From: Gallionella sp.
GTDB lineage: Bacteria; Pseudomonadota; Gammaproteobacteria; Burkholderiales; Gallionellaceae
Length of the DNA stretch: 64,000 bases
Reading direction: 5' to 3'
Assembly (NCBI GenBank): GCA_030682375.1
Contig: JAUXOL010000004.1
Location: 168,618 to 232,617, forward strand
The notes beneath the pieces were generated by a model. That model searched no databases and was not told where the DNA came from. It worked only from the letters and a program-made list of their open reading frames with translations. The translations under genes and the position numbers were made by a program. Of the stretch, positions 1 to 9,465 are shown one piece after another; positions within the stretch are counted from its first letter, which is position 1; every line of letters begins with the position of its first letter.

Positions 1-344
1 GTGAAGTTCATCGTGCCGAAGGCGTTCACGCCGGTGGTGCCGACGTAGTAGTTACGGCGACCGGCGCGGGAATACTGACCGCAGCCGACCGGGCCGTGAG
101 AAATGTGGATCATGTCCTTGATCGGGCCCCACACCACGCCCTTGGAACCGGCGTAGGCGCAGCCACGGATGGTCATCACGCCCGGCAAGGATTTGCGGTT
201 CGAGGTGATGCACTTCTTGGACTGTTCGATGGATTGATCGTTGACGGCGAGGTGCTTCTCGCGGTCCTTTCTGGCCTTCTCGGGATAAACCTCAAGCACC
301 TCTTGAATCAGGGCCTGGGTCTCTTCGCGTGTTAATGCAGACAT
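1..344 (-). CDS. nifD: Nitrogenase MoFe protein alpha chain, N-terminal part
   Basis: Subunit of the molybdenum-iron nitrogenase that carries FeMo-co and part of the P-cluster. Only about the first 114 residues are in the window; the gene continues past position 1. The start [20 protein letters not shown] is preceded by a strong ribosome binding site (AAAGGAG). The P-cluster region is recognisable: [25 protein letters not shown], with conserved cysteines in the CAYAGSKG and GPVGCG motifs, followed by [10 protein letters not shown]. It lies 118 bp downstream of nifH on the same strand, as in the usual nifHDK operon. Identity is seen directly in the sequence; the remainder of the operon is inferred. 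Confidence 0.97.
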   Translation of the reverse strand, partial: MSALTREETQALIQEVLEVYPEKARKDREKHLAVNDQSIEQSKKCITSNRKSLPGVMTIRGCAYAGSKGVVWGPIKDMIHISHGPVGCGQYSRAGRRNYYVGTTGVNAFGTMNF

Positions 345-412
345 TTCGTTCTCCTTTGACGACCCACCAATATGTGGAGACGTCTATCAGATTTAACTTG
401 CTCGGTAAGGAT

Positions 413-444
413 GGCGGACCGTACCCAACAACCAACGGTCCGCC
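413..444 (-). promoter_or_regulatory. Stem-loop in the nifH-nifD intergenic region
   Basis: A perfect 10-bp inverted repeat, GGCGGACCGT / ACGGTCCGCC, with a 12-nt loop lies 19 bp after the nifH stop. No T-run follows on the minus strand, so it is unlikely to be a simple terminator. Such hairpins between nifH and nifD are known to stabilise or attenuate the nifH transcript so that Fe protein exceeds MoFe protein; that role is inferred here. Confidence 0.7.
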
Positions 445-462
445 GCCCTTGACACCTTGCTA

Positions 463-1392
<930 letters not shown>

Positions 1393-1399
1393 CTACATC

Positions 1400-1414
1400 G
1401 CAAGCACCGTGCCA
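1400..1414 (-). promoter_or_regulatory. Sigma-54 (-24/-12) promoter of nifH
   Basis: TGGCACGGTGCTTGC on the minus strand matches the RpoN consensus TGGCAC-N5-TTGC exactly, with GG and GC ten bases apart. It lies 65 bp upstream of the nifH start codon. Seen directly; NifA/RpoN dependence is established for nifH promoters generally. Confidence 0.9.
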
Positions 1415-1443
1415 CCCGCCACGAAAATACCCAACCGCATGAA

Positions 1444-2346
1444 ATGCAAGAGAAAATAAATTCCGCGCCAGATGCCACGGCGGATGTGGAACACAACAAA
1501 ACGGAAAATTTTGTAGCACTGGCTACAACACCGACAATTTCCCTGCCCCGCTGGGCAAGACTACCGATCAACCGCTGCAACCTGCCTGCCGACATCCTCG
1601 GCAGCCTCACCTTCCAGCGCAGCCCCGCCGCACTCGAACTCGACGGCGTCGCGCAATTCCATCGCGGCCTGTTCGAACTGCTGGACAAGATCGACGATGC
1701 CTCCGAGCGCGCCCGCGCCTTTGCGATGCACATGAATGCCGCGTTCTACCTCGACGAACCGGAACAGGCGGGCTACACCCCGCTGGCAACACACAAAAGA
1801 CAAAAAGCCGACTACCTGCGCATGGTGCGCGGCTGGAGCTTCGATTCGGACGGCCGCGAAGGCGCGGCATTGAAAGGCTGGGTGGAATCGCGCTTCGGCC
1901 TGCTGCCCAGACACCACGGCGGCCCGATACGCGACTTCTCCGGCGAAGCTTATCGCCGCTATCTGGAAATGCGTGCGACCACACTATATGGAACCAACGC
2001 ACTGGAAGCGCAACTCGACCTGCTCTACACCTACTGCCAATACGAACTCGCGCGCCTGCATCCCGACGAAACCCACCTCACCCTGTATCGCGGCGTCAAC
2101 CGCGTGGACGATCACGAAACGCAAACAACGCTGGACGACAAACACCGCGTCGTCCTGTTCAATAACCTGAGCTCCTTCACCGCCAACCGAGAACGCGCCG
2201 ACGAATTCGGCGACTACCTGCTCACCGCGCGCGTGCCGCTAGCCAAAGTTTTCTGCTATTCGAGATTGCTGCCGGGAATGTTGCAGGGAGAGGACGAATA
2301 CACGGTGATCGGCGGGTTGTATGAGGTGAGTATTGCGGCGTATTAA
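1444..2346 (+). CDS. draT: NAD(+)-dinitrogen-reductase ADP-ribosyltransferase
   Basis: Transfers ADP-ribose from NAD to Arg100 of NifH, inactivating nitrogenase when ammonium appears or energy drops. The 300-residue product shows the family signature LPRWARLPINRCNLP at residues 34-48 and the ADP-ribosyltransferase catalytic pattern: Arg in LYRGVNR (about residue 215), the serine motif NNLSSFTANRERADEFGD, and the ExE motif GEDEYTVIGG (E283 and E285). The start at 1444 (MQEKINSA) is the ATG nearest the conserved region, but its ribosome site is weak and residues 1-33 look unconserved, so the true start is uncertain. It is divergent from nifH. No draG glycohydrolase is in this window. A decayed copy of its 3' end lies at 4652-4816. 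Confidence 0.93.
   Translation: MQEKINSAPDATADVEHNKTENFVALATTPTISLPRWARLPINRCNLPADILGSLTFQRSPAALELDGVAQFHRGLFELLDKIDDASERARAFAMHMNAAFYLDEPEQAGYTPLATHKRQKADYLRMVRGWSFDSDGREGAALKGWVESRFGLLPRHHGGPIRDFSGEAYRRYLEMRATTLYGTNALEAQLDLLYTYCQYELARLHPDETHLTLYRGVNRVDDHETQTTLDDKHRVVLFNNLSSFTANRERADEFGDYLLTARVPLAKVFCYSRLLPGMLQGEDEYTVIGGLYEVSIAAY
1512..1527. promoter_or_regulatory. NifA upstream activator site (TGT-N10-ACA)
   Basis: TGTAGCACTGGCTACA is a TGT-N10-ACA site with extra dyad symmetry (TGTAGC/GCTACA), about 98 bp upstream of the nifH -24 box, the distance expected for NifA acting by DNA looping. It lies inside the 5' coding part of draT if draT starts at 1444, so the divergent genes appear to share regulatory DNA. 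Confidence 0.75.
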
Positions 2347-2479
2347 GGCGTAGTTCTATCCCAAATAATGCGTTGAAACAGAAACTCTCCATGTGAGTGA
2401 AAAACAATAGAGGATGTACCACGGCATCCTGAACCTGTCTCCCTTCTACATCCTCATAGCCCCACGCAGGCCTTTTCCT

Positions 2480-2494
2480 TGGCCGGTTTCTTGC
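2480..2494 (+). promoter_or_regulatory. Candidate sigma-54 promoter for the GST / Fe-S protein pair
   Basis: TGGCCGGTTTCTTGC keeps the essential GG-N10-GC spacing and the TTGC of the -12 box, on the plus strand about 163 bp before the GST start. The -24 box is imperfect (CG for AC) and no NifA site at the right upstream distance was found, so this is a candidate only. Apart from this I see nothing in the 311-bp gap 2347-2657. Confidence 0.4.
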
Positions 2495-2657
2495 TCAAAC
2501 TCTCCCCGTAGCGCTCTGCAACTTCGACTGACCACAGTCTGATCCCTGCAACCCCAACATCTGCGGCGTTCACAGACGGCGTATGACGGTTGTAGTCAAT
2601 CCGACATCGCCAGCACTCGTTGTCGAGTCGCGTTCGCAACCATTTCAGGAAAAGACG

Positions 2658-3275
2658 ATGAAGTTCTACATGACGCCCGGCTCGTGCTCGACCGGTATCC
2701 ACATCCTGCTCGAAGAACTGGAGCTGGTGTTCGAGGTGTATCTGGTGAATCTGATGGCGGGCGATCATCTGCGGCCGGAGAATCTGGCGGTGAATCCCAA
2801 GGGCACCATCCCGACGCTGGTGCGCGACGATGGTTCGGCCATCACCGAGTTCCAGTCCATCGCCTGGTGGCTGGCACGCGCTTACCCCAAGGCGAAATTG
2901 CTGCCGGAAGACATCGAGGGCGAGGTGCGCGTGATCGAGACGCTGGACTACGTGGTGGGCACGATCCACGGACAGGGTTACACGCGCATCTTCACCACCA
3001 ACAACTACTCAAGCGATGCAGCGGAGCATGCGGCGATCCAGGCGCGTGGGCGCGAGATCGTAAGCAAGGGGCTTGCGCTGATGGACGGCATGTTGGCTGG
3101 CAAGGAATACGTGGTGGGCAGTTTCAGCATCGCCGATGCGGCGTTGTTCTATGTGGAATTCTGGGCGGACAAGATCAAGCTGGAATTACCGCCCAACTGC
3201 TTGGCGCATTACCAGCGCATGTTGCAACGCCCTGCGGTGCGCCGGGTGTTGATGGAAGAAGGTTACCGGGTATGA
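2658..3275 (+). CDS. Glutathione S-transferase family protein
   Basis: A 205-residue GST-fold protein. The thioredoxin-like N-terminal domain starts MKFYMTPGSCSTGIHILLEE, where the S/C position of PGSCS is the usual glutathione-activating site. The NPKGTIPTLV motif (cis-Pro loop) and ITEFQSIAWWLA (glutathione gamma-glutamyl binding) follow, then an alpha-helical C-terminal domain ending PAVRRVLMEEGY. The start is set by the ATG with AGGAAA upstream; an in-frame extension to 2583 has no family similarity. Its stop overlaps the next start (ATGA), so the two are translationally coupled. GST-like genes recur beside nif genes in proteobacteria, but their substrate there is unknown; a role in protecting or maturing nitrogenase is only inference from position. 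Confidence 0.85.
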   Translation: MKFYMTPGSCSTGIHILLEELELVFEVYLVNLMAGDHLRPENLAVNPKGTIPTLVRDDGSAITEFQSIAWWLARAYPKAKLLPEDIEGEVRVIETLDYVVGTIHGQGYTRIFTTNNYSSDAAEHAAIQARGREIVSKGLALMDGMLAGKEYVVGSFSIADAALFYVEFWADKIKLELPPNCLAHYQRMLQRPAVRRVLMEEGYRV

Positions 3276-4648
3276 ACGAGAAACCTGTACGGACCCGACT
3301 CGACTGGTCGGCCTACGAGAGCTACGGCAGTTTCGGCAGTTTTGATTTCGGCGGTTTCGGCGAAAGCGATGCGGCCGCGCCTGCCACGGGCGGCGGTTAT
3401 GCCAAGGCAGCAGCGGTGTGCATGGGCAAGCGCCATTGCCAGAAAAAAGACAAGGGTGTGATGTGCCCCAGCTTCCGCGTCACCGACGACGAGAAGCACT
3501 CCACCCATCATCGCGCTGTCACGCTCAAGGCGGCTCTCGATGGCGAATTCGGTGCGCATCCTTTCCTGAGTGAAGAACTGTCCGAGGCGATGGAGTTGTG
3601 CGTGAGTTGCAAGGGCTGCAAAAGCGAATGTCCGCACGGCGTGGATATGGCGCTGCTGCGCGTGGAAGCGCTGGCACAGCGTTGGGCGCAACTCGGCCGC
3701 GTGCCGTTGCGCGAACGCTTGTTCGCCTTCACACCCCGCTATGCCAAACACCTGAAACACTTCAACTGGGTGGGCGCGTTGCGCACACGCATGCCGCTGA
3801 TCGCCAAGGCGATGGAGCACTGGCTGGGTATCGCCGCCCGGCGTTCATTGCCGAAGGCGGCGGCCCGCGATTTCATCTCGACGCAAGCGCAGTCGGTCGC
3901 GGTCGCCGAGGGTGCGCGCGAGGTCGTGCTGCTGGTGGATACCTTCTCCAACCATCTCGACCCGCAGATCGCCCAAGCTGCACTGGAAGTGTTGCAAGCC
4001 GCCGGTTACAAGGTGCATGTCGCGCAGCCAGCGGCAGGCGAACGCGCGCTGTGCTGCGGCCGCACTTTCCTTTCCAGCGGCCTGATAGACGAGGCGCGCG
4101 CCGAAGCGACGCGCTTGCTGGATGCGCTGGTGCCGTTCGCCGAACGCGGGCTGCCGGTGATCGGGTTGGAGCCTTCCTGCCTGCTGATGTTGCGCGACGA
4201 GTATCACGCGCTGGGCTTGGGCGAGCGCGTGGCGCCCCTCGCCAAGTCGGCTGTGCTGCTGGAAGAGTTCCTCGCGCGCGAACACGATGCCAAGCGGCTT
4301 CAAATTGCATTCAAGACACTGGACGAGCAAGTGCTGGTGCACGGCCATTGCCACCAGAAGGCGTTCGGCGCGATGTCGGCGATGGCGAAGGTATTGGGGC
4401 TGGTGCCGGGCTTGCAGGTGGAATTCATCGAATCGAGCTGCTGCGGCATGGCAGGATCGTTCGGCATGGAGGCGGAGCATTACGAAGTATCGATGCAAAT
4501 GGGCGAACTCTCATTGCTGCCCAAGGTACGCGCTGCCGATGCCGACACGCTGCTGGTCGCCAACGGCACCAGCTGCCGCCACCAGATCCGCGACGGCGCG
4601 GCGCGCGAGGCGACGCATCTGGCGCAGGTGCTGCAACGGGCGATATAG
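3272..4648 (+). CDS. Fe-S / CCG-domain protein resembling the C-terminal half of FAD-linked D-2-hydroxyacid dehydrogenases
   Basis: A 458-residue soluble protein with two ferredoxin-like cysteine clusters (CMGKRHCQKKDKGVMCPSFR near residues 50-70; CVSCKGCKSECPHGVDMA near 110-127) and two CCG cysteine-rich domains (ALCCGRTF; ESSCCGMAGSFG), the layout of the C-terminal half of YdiJ/GlpC-type dehydrogenases. In those proteins a FAD-binding oxidase domain of roughly 500 residues precedes it; here it is missing and replaced by a short glycine/aromatic segment (YGSFGSFDFGGFG). The start at 3272 overlaps the GST stop. It probably relays electrons between a flavoprotein partner and another carrier, possibly in nitrogen fixation; partner and substrate cannot be read from the sequence. 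Confidence 0.75.
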   Translation: MNEKPVRTRLDWSAYESYGSFGSFDFGGFGESDAAAPATGGGYAKAAAVCMGKRHCQKKDKGVMCPSFRVTDDEKHSTHHRAVTLKAALDGEFGAHPFLSEELSEAMELCVSCKGCKSECPHGVDMALLRVEALAQRWAQLGRVPLRERLFAFTPRYAKHLKHFNWVGALRTRMPLIAKAMEHWLGIAARRSLPKAAARDFISTQAQSVAVAEGAREVVLLVDTFSNHLDPQIAQAALEVLQAAGYKVHVAQPAAGERALCCGRTFLSSGLIDEARAEATRLLDALVPFAERGLPVIGLEPSCLLMLRDEYHALGLGERVAPLAKSAVLLEEFLAREHDAKRLQIAFKTLDEQVLVHGHCHQKAFGAMSAMAKVLGLVPGLQVEFIESSCCGMAGSFGMEAEHYEVSMQMGELSLLPKVRAADADTLLVANGTSCRHQIRDGAAREATHLAQVLQRAI

Positions 4649-4651
4649 TTT

Positions 4652-4816
4652 TTTCCCCGGCTCTGCTACACAGGATTGCTCCCCCACCTGCTGCGGGGCG
4701 AGGATGAGCACACGGTAATCGGCGGGATGTATCGGGTGAGCATCACGACCTACCGAGATGCCCCATGGGAGATGAGGATGGGGCAGCGCCCATCCTCGCA
4801 CGAGCGTTATTCGTAG
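4652..4816 (+). pseudogene. Decayed 3' fragment of a second draT
   Basis: The plus-strand frame from 4652 reads FPRLCYTGLLPHLLRGEDEH and then TVIGGMYRVSITTY, aligning without gaps to the last ~33 residues of DraT at 2346 (VFCYSRLLPGMLQGEDEY, then TVIGGLYEVSIAAY), including the catalytic ExE. There is no start, no upstream part of the gene, and the frame runs on to a stop at 4814-4816 inside the 3' end of era. It is a gene remnant, not a functional gene. The match is visible directly; duplication followed by decay is inferred. Confidence 0.85.
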
Positions 4817-5709
4817 CCCAGCGTGCGCAGCACGCGCGCGTCGTCGGCCCAGCCGCTGCGCACCTTGATGAAGACTTCGAGGTATACCTTGCCGTCGAAC
4901 AGTTTTTCCATATCCAGGCGCGCCTGGGTGGCGATCTCCTTGAGCTTCTCGCCCTTCTTTCCGATCAGCATCGCCTTGTGCGCCTCCTTGTCCACCAGGA
5001 TGGCGGCATGGATACGGCGCAGCTTGCCTTCCATCTTGAATTGCTCGATCACGACGCTGGTCGAGTACGGCAGTTCTTCGCCGGTGAAACGGAACACCTT
5101 CTCGCGCAGCATCTCGGCCGCGAGGAAACGTTCGCTACGGTCGGTGACGTCGTCCTCGCTGTAGATCAACTCGCCTTCCGGCAGATGGCGATACAAGGCA
5201 TCGCGCAACTGGTCGAGTTGCGTGCCCTGCTTGGCGCTGACCGGCACGATCTCTGTGAACTTGAAGTCCTGCGCGACGCGCTCGGCGAACGAGAACAGCT
5301 TGCCCTTGTCCTCGACCTCGTCGATCTTGTTGATCACCAGCAGCACCGGGCGGTTATCCGGCAACAGCTTCAGCACCTCCTGATCGCGCTCGTCGTAGCG
5401 CAACGCCTCCAGCACGTATACCACCACCTGCACGTCGCGCAGGCTGCTGGTGACCACGCGGTTCATGCCGCGGTTCAGCGCATTCAGGTGCTTGGTCTGG
5501 AAGCCCGGCGTATCGACGAACACATATTGCGCGCGCTCGTCGGTGAGGATGCCGTGGATGCGGTGACGCGTAGTCTGCGCCTTGCGCGAGGTGATGCTGA
5601 TCTTCTGTCCGATCAGGTGATTGAGCAGCGTCGACTTGCCAACGTTGGGGCGGCCGACGATGGCGATGAAGCCGCTGCGGAATTCTTCTGGGGTCTGTTG
5701 TTCGGTCAT
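4807..5709 (-). CDS. era: GTPase Era
   Basis: Essential GTPase that binds the 3' end of 16S rRNA and assists 30S subunit maturation. The 300-residue product has G1 [12 protein letters not shown] (residues 17-28), G3 DTPGFQ, G4 NKIDE, G5 VSAKQG and a C-terminal KH domain with the GKKGEKLK loop, ending LRTLGYE. It begins [20 protein letters not shown], 18 bp downstream of rnc in the usual rnc-era order. Its stop region overlaps the draT remnant on the other strand. Confidence 0.98.
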   Translation of the reverse strand: MTEQQTPEEFRSGFIAIVGRPNVGKSTLLNHLIGQKISITSRKAQTTRHRIHGILTDERAQYVFVDTPGFQTKHLNALNRGMNRVVTSSLRDVQVVVYVLEALRYDERDQEVLKLLPDNRPVLLVINKIDEVEDKGKLFSFAERVAQDFKFTEIVPVSAKQGTQLDQLRDALYRHLPEGELIYSEDDVTDRSERFLAAEMLREKVFRFTGEELPYSTSVVIEQFKMEGKLRRIHAAILVDKEAHKAMLIGKKGEKLKEIATQARLDMEKLFDGKVYLEVFIKVRSGWADDARVLRTLGYE

Positions 5710-5727
5710 GTGTTGTCCTGTGGCGCG

Positions 5728-6402
5728 TTAGCGCACCTTGAGTTGTTGGTAGGCAGCCTGCGCGGCCTGTTGTTCGGCGTTGCGGCGGCTACTGCCCTCG
5801 CCGCGGGTGGTGATCTTCAATCCCGGTATCGCACATTCGACGCAGAAGGATTGCGCATGCGCCTCGCCCTGTATCTCGACGACGCTATAAGCGGGCAGCG
5901 GGATGCGCCGGGCCTGCAGATGCTCCTGCAGCAAAGTCTTGGGGTCCTTGCCCAGGGTCAGCACATCGACCTTGGCCAGATAGGGCACGAACAGTCCGAG
6001 CACGACTTTTTCGGCAGCCTCGAAACCGCCGTCCAGCAACACCGCACCGAACAGCGCTTCCATCGCATCGGCCAATATCGACGGACGGCGGAAACCGCCG
6101 CTCTTGCGCTCGCCCTCGCCCAGCTTCAGGCAAGCCCCCAGATCGAGTTGCTGCGCCAGACCGGCCAGCGTCTCTTCCTTGATCAGGTTGGAGCGCAGCC
6201 GGGACAAATCGCCTTCGTTCAGCTGCGGATAGCCGGTATACAGATGCTTGGCGATCACGCAGCCCAGCACGCTGTCGCCGAGGAACTCCAGTCGTTCGTT
6301 ATGCTCCGGAGCGTAGCTGCGATGGGTCAGCGCTCGCTCCAGCAACTGGGGCTGCGCAAAGACATGCCCCAGTTTTCTGCAGAGTGCGTCCCTACTGGCC
6401 AC
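5728..6402 (-). CDS. rnc: Ribonuclease III
   Basis: Double-strand-specific endoribonuclease that processes rRNA precursors and some mRNAs. The signature ERLEFLGDSVLG, with the metal-binding Glu and Asp, follows ALTHRSYAPEHN; a C-terminal dsRNA-binding domain ends SSRRNAEQQAAQAAYQQLKV. No ATG fits the family start; the GTG at 6402 (VASRDALCRKLGHVF) gives 224 residues, the usual length, and overlaps the stop of the DUF4845 gene by 11 bp. An in-frame ATG at 6462 would add a segment that overlaps DUF4845 further and looks non-native. The start is therefore moderately certain, the identity very certain. Confidence 0.94.
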   Translation of the reverse strand: MASRDALCRKLGHVFAQPQLLERALTHRSYAPEHNERLEFLGDSVLGCVIAKHLYTGYPQLNEGDLSRLRSNLIKEETLAGLAQQLDLGACLKLGEGERKSGGFRRPSILADAMEALFGAVLLDGGFEAAEKVVLGLFVPYLAKVDVLTLGKDPKTLLQEHLQARRIPLPAYSVVEIQGEAHAQSFCVECAIPGLKITTRGEGSSRRNAEQQAAQAAYQQLKVR

Positions 6403-6763
6403 TGGACGGATTGAATTCGAGGTACAGGCTGATATTGGCCACCAGCGGCACCTTGACGGCATAGCTGGCGCTCAATTCCAGGCGACCATCCGCCTTGGAT
6501 ATCGCGATATCGTCGGCACCGATCGCGCGGACGTTTTCGATCGAAGCGCGCTTGGTGAAAGACATCTTGACGGCCCCGACGGCGGCACCCTGCATCTCGG
6601 GGTCGTTGGCGATGGTCACGAGCAGGTTCTTGATCGTCGCATCTTCCATATAGGCCGGGATCAGTTTCAGTCCGATGATGCTGAGCAGGATCAGCACGAA
6701 AGCCCCGAATATGAAACCGGAGAAACTCAACCCTCGTTGTTTTGCTGGCATTGACCTGTTCAT
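6392..6763 (-). CDS. DUF4845 membrane protein
   Basis: A 123-residue protein with an N-terminal transmembrane helix (FIFGAFVLILLSIIGLKLIPAY shortened here: residues about 15-36) and a periplasmic domain (IENVRAIGADDIAISK, VPLVANISLYLEF). This family of unknown function lies between lepB and rnc in many beta- and gammaproteobacteria, exactly as here, but its role is not known. The start MNRSMPAKQRGLSF at 6763 is chosen over an upstream in-frame ATG at 6874 because that extension would overlap lepB. It is translationally coupled to rnc. Confidence 0.85.
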   Translation of the reverse strand: MNRSMPAKQRGLSFSGFIFGAFVLILLSIIGLKLIPAYMEDATIKNLLVTIANDPEMQGAAVGAVKMSFTKRASIENVRAIGADDIAISKADGRLELSASYAVKVPLVANISLYLEFNPSSGQ

Positions 6764-6777
6764 CTTGCGTCCTCCCC

Positions 6778-7581
6778 TCAGTTGATAGACAAACCGATCC
6801 GCTTCAGATCGGAAAAATTCATCCAGATGAAGAATGCCTTGCCGACGATCTGTCGGTCGGGCACGAAACCCCAATAGCGGCTATCGCGGCTGTTGTCGCG
6901 ATTGTCGCCGAGCATGAAGTAATGCCCTTCCGGAACCTTGCAGCGCACCATGTCGTCGTCGTAGCTGCAGTTCTCCTGCCCCTCGAACACGGCCACTGCG
7001 TTCAGGTGCAGCGTCGGCACTTCCGGATTGACCAGCACTTCATGCTTGTGTTCGCCCAGCGTCTCGATGCGCTTCTCGGTATGCACGAAATTCAAGCCGG
7101 TCTCGACGTAATTGTAATCGCCATCCGGCTGCTGGTGCTGCTCCACGCCGTTGATCCACAGGCGCTTGTTGCGATACTCGACGGTGTCGCCGGGCAATCC
7201 GACCACTCGCTTGATGTAGTCCAGCGAAGGATTCTCCGGATAGTGGAACACCATCACGTCGCCGCGCTGAGGGTCGTTGAGCTGCACGATCTTCTTGTTG
7301 ACGATGGGCAGGCGAATACCGTAGGTGAACTTGTTCACCAGAATGAAGTCGCCAACCTGCAGCGTCGGGATCATAGAACCGGACGGGATCTTGAACGGCT
7401 CGACCAGAAAGGAGCGGATGAAGAACACGATCAGGATCACCGGGAAGAAGCTCTTGGCGTATTCGACCCACCATGGCTCCTCGACTCCGGCCTCGCGCTT
7501 GCCCGCCAGGACGAAACGATCCAGCAGCCAGATTCCGCCCGTGGCAACCAGAAGTAAAAACAGTATCAGCGCGAAATCCAT
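6778..7581 (-). CDS. lepB: Signal peptidase I
   Basis: Inner-membrane serine/lysine protease that removes signal peptides from Sec and Tat substrates. The 267-residue protein has two N-terminal membrane segments (residues about 3-20 and 45-63), the catalytic serine in IPSGSMIPTL, the catalytic lysine in DYIKRVVGLPGD, and box E GDNRDNSRDSRYWG. It follows lepA with a 2-bp gap, the classical lepA-lepB operon. Confidence 0.98.
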   Translation of the reverse strand: MDFALILFLLLVATGGIWLLDRFVLAGKREAGVEEPWWVEYAKSFFPVILIVFFIRSFLVEPFKIPSGSMIPTLQVGDFILVNKFTYGIRLPIVNKKIVQLNDPQRGDVMVFHYPENPSLDYIKRVVGLPGDTVEYRNKRLWINGVEQHQQPDGDYNYVETGLNFVHTEKRIETLGEHKHEVLVNPEVPTLHLNAVAVFEGQENCSYDDDMVRCKVPEGHYFMLGDNRDNSRDSRYWGFVPDRQIVGKAFFIWMNFSDLKRIGLSIN

Positions 7582-7583
7582 CG

Positions 7584-9377
7584 TTATTTATCCTCGACTC
7601 GCAGGATCGCCAAAAAGGCCTCCTGCGGAATTTCCACGTTGCCCACCTGCTTCATGCGCTTCTTGCCGGCCTTCTGCTTCTCCAGCAGCTTCTTCTTGCG
7701 CGAAATGTCGCCGCCGTAGCACTTGGCCAGCACGTTCTTGCGCATCGCCTTGACGTTCTCGCGCGCGATGATATTGGAGCCTATGGTCGCCTGGATCGCC
7801 ACATCGTACATCTGGCGCGGGATCAGCTCGCGCATCTTGGCCGCAACCTCGCGCCCGCGATACTGGCTGTTGGCGCGGTGCACGATCACCGCCAGCGCAT
7901 CGACCTTGTCGCCGTTGATCAGCATATCCACCTTGACCACGTCGGCCGGGCGATACTCCTTGAACTCGTAGTCCATCGAGGCATAGCCGCGCGAAACCGA
8001 CTTCAGCCTATCGAAGAAATCCAGCACGATCTCGCCCATCGGCATCTCGTACACCAGCTTCACCTGCTTGCCGTGATAGTTCATGTCGATCTGTACGCCG
8101 CGCTTTTGCGTACACAGCGTGATCACCGAGCCGACGTATTCCTGCGGCATGTACAGATTCACCGTGACGATGGGCTCGCGTATCTCCTCGATCTTCGACG
8201 GATCGGGCAGCTTGGACGGGTTATCCACCATCAGCACCGTGCCGTCGCGCAGCACTACCTCGTAGACCACGGTAGGCGCAGTGGTGATGAGATCCATGTC
8301 GAACTCGCGCTCCAGCCGTTCCTGCACGATCTCCATGTGCAGCAGACCGAGGAAGCCGCAGCGGAAACCGAAACCCAGCGCCTGCGACACTTCTGGCTCG
8401 TACATCAGCGCCGCGTCGTTGAGCTTCAGCTTCTCCAGCGAGTCGCGCAGCGCCTCGTACTGGTTGGACTCGACCGGGAACAGGCCGGCGAACACTTGCG
8501 GCTGCACTTCCTTGAAACCGGGCAGCGCCGCGGCGGCAGGCTTGACCTGATGGGTGATGGTGTCGCCGACCTTGGCATCCTTCAGCTCCTTGATACCGGC
8601 GATCACGAATCCTACCTGCCCGGCAGACAGCGAGTCGCGATCCTGAGCCTTGGGCGTGAACACGCCGATATGCTCGGTCAGATGCTGCGCGCCGGTGGCC
8701 ATGAACAGGATCTTTTCCTTGGGCTTGAGCGTGCCGTTGACGATGCGCACCAGCATCACCACGCCGACGTAATTGTCAAACCACGAATCGATGATCAGCG
8801 CCTGCAACGGCGCTGTGGTATCGCCCTTGGGCGGCGGCACCTTGACGATCAGCGATTCCAGCACATCTTCCACGCCGAGTCCGGTCTTGGCGGAGCAATG
8901 CACTGCATCCTGCGCGTCGATGCCGATCACATCCTCGATCTCGGAGATGGCGTTGTCGGGATCGGCAGACGGCAAATCGATCTTGTTCAGCACCGGCACA
9001 ACTTCCACACCGAGATCTAGCGCGGTGTAACAGTTGGCCACGGTCTGCGCCTCGACGCCCTGAGAAGCATCCACGACCAGCAGCGCACCCTCGCAGGCGG
9101 ACAGCGAACGCGACACCTCGTAGGAAAAGTCGACGTGGCCGGGAGTGTCGATCAGGTTCAGGTTATAGACCTGACCGTCGCGCGCCTTGTAGCTCAGCGC
9201 CGCAGTCTGCGCCTTGATGGTGATGCCGCGCTCGCGCTCGATGTCCATCGAGTCGAGCACCTGCGCTTCCATTTCGCGGTCGGACAAGCCGCCGCACAGG
9301 TGAATGATACGATCGGCCAGCGTGGACTTGCCGTGGTCGATGTGGGCGATGATGGAAAAATTGCGGATATGTTGCAT
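7584..9377 (-). CDS. lepA: Elongation factor 4 (ribosome back-translocase)
   Basis: Translational GTPase that acts on stalled or mistranslocated ribosomes. The 597-residue product has G1 AHIDHGKST, the [13 protein letters not shown] switch I region, G3 DTPGHVDF, G4 NKIDLP, and the LepA-specific C-terminal domain containing [20 protein letters not shown]. It starts [20 protein letters not shown]. It lies downstream of mucD but is separated from it by a 365-bp repeat-containing gap, so it may have its own promoter. Confidence 0.99.
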   Translation of the reverse strand: MQHIRNFSIIAHIDHGKSTLADRIIHLCGGLSDREMEAQVLDSMDIERERGITIKAQTAALSYKARDGQVYNLNLIDTPGHVDFSYEVSRSLSACEGALLVVDASQGVEAQTVANCYTALDLGVEVVPVLNKIDLPSADPDNAISEIEDVIGIDAQDAVHCSAKTGLGVEDVLESLIVKVPPPKGDTTAPLQALIIDSWFDNYVGVVMLVRIVNGTLKPKEKILFMATGAQHLTEHIGVFTPKAQDRDSLSAGQVGFVIAGIKELKDAKVGDTITHQVKPAAAALPGFKEVQPQVFAGLFPVESNQYEALRDSLEKLKLNDAALMYEPEVSQALGFGFRCGFLGLLHMEIVQERLEREFDMDLITTAPTVVYEVVLRDGTVLMVDNPSKLPDPSKIEEIREPIVTVNLYMPQEYVGSVITLCTQKRGVQIDMNYHGKQVKLVYEMPMGEIVLDFFDRLKSVSRGYASMDYEFKEYRPADVVKVDMLINGDKVDALAVIVHRANSQYRGREVAAKMRELIPRQMYDVAIQATIGSNIIARENVKAMRKNVLAKCYGGDISRKKKLLEKQKAGKKRMKQVGNVEIPQEAFLAILRVEDK

Positions 9378-9465
9378 GAGGACCTAAATAAAACGCCTGA
9401 ACCGGCTAGTTCGCAAAGCGCGAATTCTAGCCGATTTGGGCGTGGTTCGCTGAACCGTGAACGGA

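Noticed and set aside
2591..2606. TGT-N10-ACA before the GST gene, possible second NifA site
   Set aside because: It lies downstream of the only sigma-54-like box and 52 bp from the start codon, the wrong side for NifA; such 6-base matches occur by chance about every 4 kb.
2347..2657. Search for a small gene between draT and GST
   Set aside because: No frame with a ribosome site and protein-like composition was seen; only a promoter-like motif is supported.
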